From Parus major (Eukaryota > Chordata > Aves > Passeriformes > Paridae), in contig NC_031773.1 in the NCBI RefSeq assembly GCF_001522545.3, positions 23,076,664-23,140,663 on the forward strand: DNA of 64,000 bases. The letters run 5' to 3'. Each line of letters starts with the position of its first letter. Within the stretch, counting starts at the first letter, position 1. A program made the translations under genes and the position numbers. Below are positions 62,901 through 64,000 of the stretch, piece after piece. The notes under the pieces were generated by a model. That model did not search any database. It was not told where the DNA came from and was given only the letters and a program-made list of their open reading frames with translations.

Positions 62901-64000
62901 TATTAAAGAATGGGCCCCTTGAAAGAGCTCTTCTTCATATTATGCAATTAATTATTCCCATGGTGAAGAGCTTCCACTGTGGAAGAAGATCCCAAACTTT
63001 GAAAATAGGAAACATCATCATTTAGGGGAATTAAAGAAAACCATCTGGGCTTGTTAAGGCTTTACTGCCCAAAGGAAACAGCACACCACAGCTTGCCAAG
63101 CAAAGCCAAGCTCAGAGTCTATATTGGTAGCAGAAGCCAAAGGCAGGAAATACCATAGGTGTGTGAGCTTGAAATGATATCAAGAGATGTTACCATCTTG
63201 TAGCTGTATTAAAAAATGTACTTGTCTGACATGGAGTGGGGCAAGATTTGTTTATTGTTGCATGAATACTTCAAGAAAGATATAAACCCTTTCCCAAAAA
63301 CATTCACAGTTTTCTCAGCGAAACGTAACACTTTAAAAAATACTTAACTGTTTTTCAAAACCCATTTTTTTCCCCATTAACAAGTTCTTTGTCCTAAGGA
63401 CACTTAATTTTTAGACTAAATAAATAAATCTGGTCTTTTTTACCTTATGAGTTATGAACATGGCTTTGTGGGAAAAATGCACCTCCTGAAATGGAAATAT
63501 TATAATAAGCTTCTAGACTTCACCAAAATGGTGTTTGCCTTTTTCTGAAAAGTAAAACTTCTTAGGAAACTATTCCAGGTTTGTTGCTCATGAAATACAA
63601 TCAGGTTTTTTTGATAATTAACTAAATAGCACAGAATCATTATCTTTTCCCTAAAGCTGTTGTTTTGCTTTTTTTTCCTGTAGGAGTTTTCACAATTTAA
63701 TTTAATATTGCCAGTTTTCCCAAGTTAAATTAATACCACCAAATAGGTAAATCCTTCAGAGATTAGTTAGTCTCAAACCAGAGCTGGGCAGACAACTTGC
63801 AGCTGTTTTTGCAGCAATTTTAAGTACGTTGCTCTTACTGGTTTTGAAAAACAAGGAAACATTTTTAATCCTATGCTTGATTGTTCCTCTGAGGTAAAAG
63901 AAGGAAAAAAAGGGTAAGAGAACATTGTTTAGGAAACTAAAGCTCTCTTTGCCCCATCTGCCAGTCACACTGCCATCAATGCTGCTTGGCTGTGAAAAAA

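Larger units (their letters stand above)
1..64000 (-). other. ST7: ST7 gene body, internal part (exons 2-12 with introns)
   Basis: Eleven minus-strand exons with consistent GT-AG splice sites and matching phases run from 50835 down to 900 and join into 394 uninterrupted codons that I recognise as ST7, a conserved multi-pass membrane protein named as a candidate tumour suppressor at human 7q31. Its biochemical role is not firmly known to me. Seen: exon order, phase and protein motifs such as [19 protein letters not shown] and [20 protein letters not shown]. Known: in amniotes the order is MET-CAPZA2-ST7-WNT2-CFTR, so CAPZA2 is expected to the right of this window and WNT2 to the left (inference). 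The start codon exon, main promoter, final exons and 3' UTR are not in the window. ST7L, the paralogue, was considered and is disfavoured by [11 protein letters not shown] in exon 3, HLRPADA in exon 5 and [17 protein letters not shown] in exon 9. Confidence 0.96.
50836..64000 (-). other. ST7: ST7 intron 1, 3' part (at least 13.2 kb)
   Basis: Everything right of exon 2 reads as intron 1. The acceptor TTTTTCAG ends at 50836, and no exon encoding the expected ST7 N terminus or CpG-rich promoter is found. It contains a CA/TA microsatellite (51850-51900), a CCCT repeat (52477-52516), AT-rich sequence at 55290-55380, a palindrome at 56373-56393 and an A/T tract at 59946-59980. Frames of 90-150 codons here lack recognisable domains. 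Confidence 0.8.

Noticed and set aside
50836..64000. Search for ST7 exon 1 and main promoter
   Set aside because: No frame with the expected N-terminal membrane helix and donor, and no CpG-rich start region; it must be beyond 64000.
1..64000. tRNA, rRNA, CRISPR, bacterial or viral genes
   Set aside because: No cloverleaf with A/B boxes, no regularly spaced repeats, and no viral polymerase, capsid or envelope-like frames were recognised.

Overview
The window is a piece of vertebrate, almost certainly bird, nuclear DNA. It is AT-rich, has long introns with GT-AG splice sites, has no dense protein coding, and carries several fragments of CR1, the dominant avian/reptilian LINE. The CR1 pieces are recognisable by their 3' end, which reads close to ATTCTATGATTCTATG, and by the adjoining 'GATCCTTGTGGGTCCCTTCC' block. 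There are no bacterial operons, CRISPR arrays, phage genes or complete transposons.

One gene occupies the whole window: ST7 (suppression of tumorigenicity 7), on the minus strand, entering beyond the right end and leaving beyond the left end. I could place eleven internal coding exons with exact splice sites: 50753-50835, 41556-41715, 37291-37345, 36574-36689, 35336-35411, 33405-33559, 30253-30350, 19340-19454, 10853-10925, 9197-9299 and 900-1050. They total 1185 nt, and every junction phase agrees. Joined, they give 394 complete codons without a stop, matching the vertebrate ST7 family from the second membrane segment through the repeat-like helical body to about 50 residues past the 'YLLEMKSL' motif. 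Paralogue-diagnostic residues in exons 3, 5 and 9 favour ST7 over ST7L. The first coding exon (N terminus, first membrane helix, main promoter) should lie beyond 64000, and the C-terminal exons below position 1. Exon numbers 2-12 used here assume exactly one upstream coding exon.

Layout from right to left along the gene: 50836-64000 is first-intron sequence; exon 2 is at 50.8 kb; a 9.0-kb intron follows; exon 3 sits at 41.6 kb inside the only CpG island of the window, flanked by a G-rich 13-bp minisatellite and a CR1. Exons 4-7 cluster between 37.3 and 33.4 kb, exon 8 is at 30.3 kb, a 10.8-kb intron follows, exon 9 is at 19.4 kb, exons 10-11 are at 10.9-9.2 kb, and exon 12 is at 1 kb.

The most interesting points are the GC-rich recoding of the exon 3 linker (Asn/Ser in mammals, Ala/Gly here) inside an intragenic CpG island with a weak, quadruplex-prone acceptor region; the absence of a recognisable copy of the mammalian optional 23-residue exon between exons 6 and 7; a palindrome centred on an AP-1 site; and several patches that look like regulatory non-coding DNA. 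I found no previously undescribed multi-gene system. All other reading frames look like chance or repeat-derived frames.
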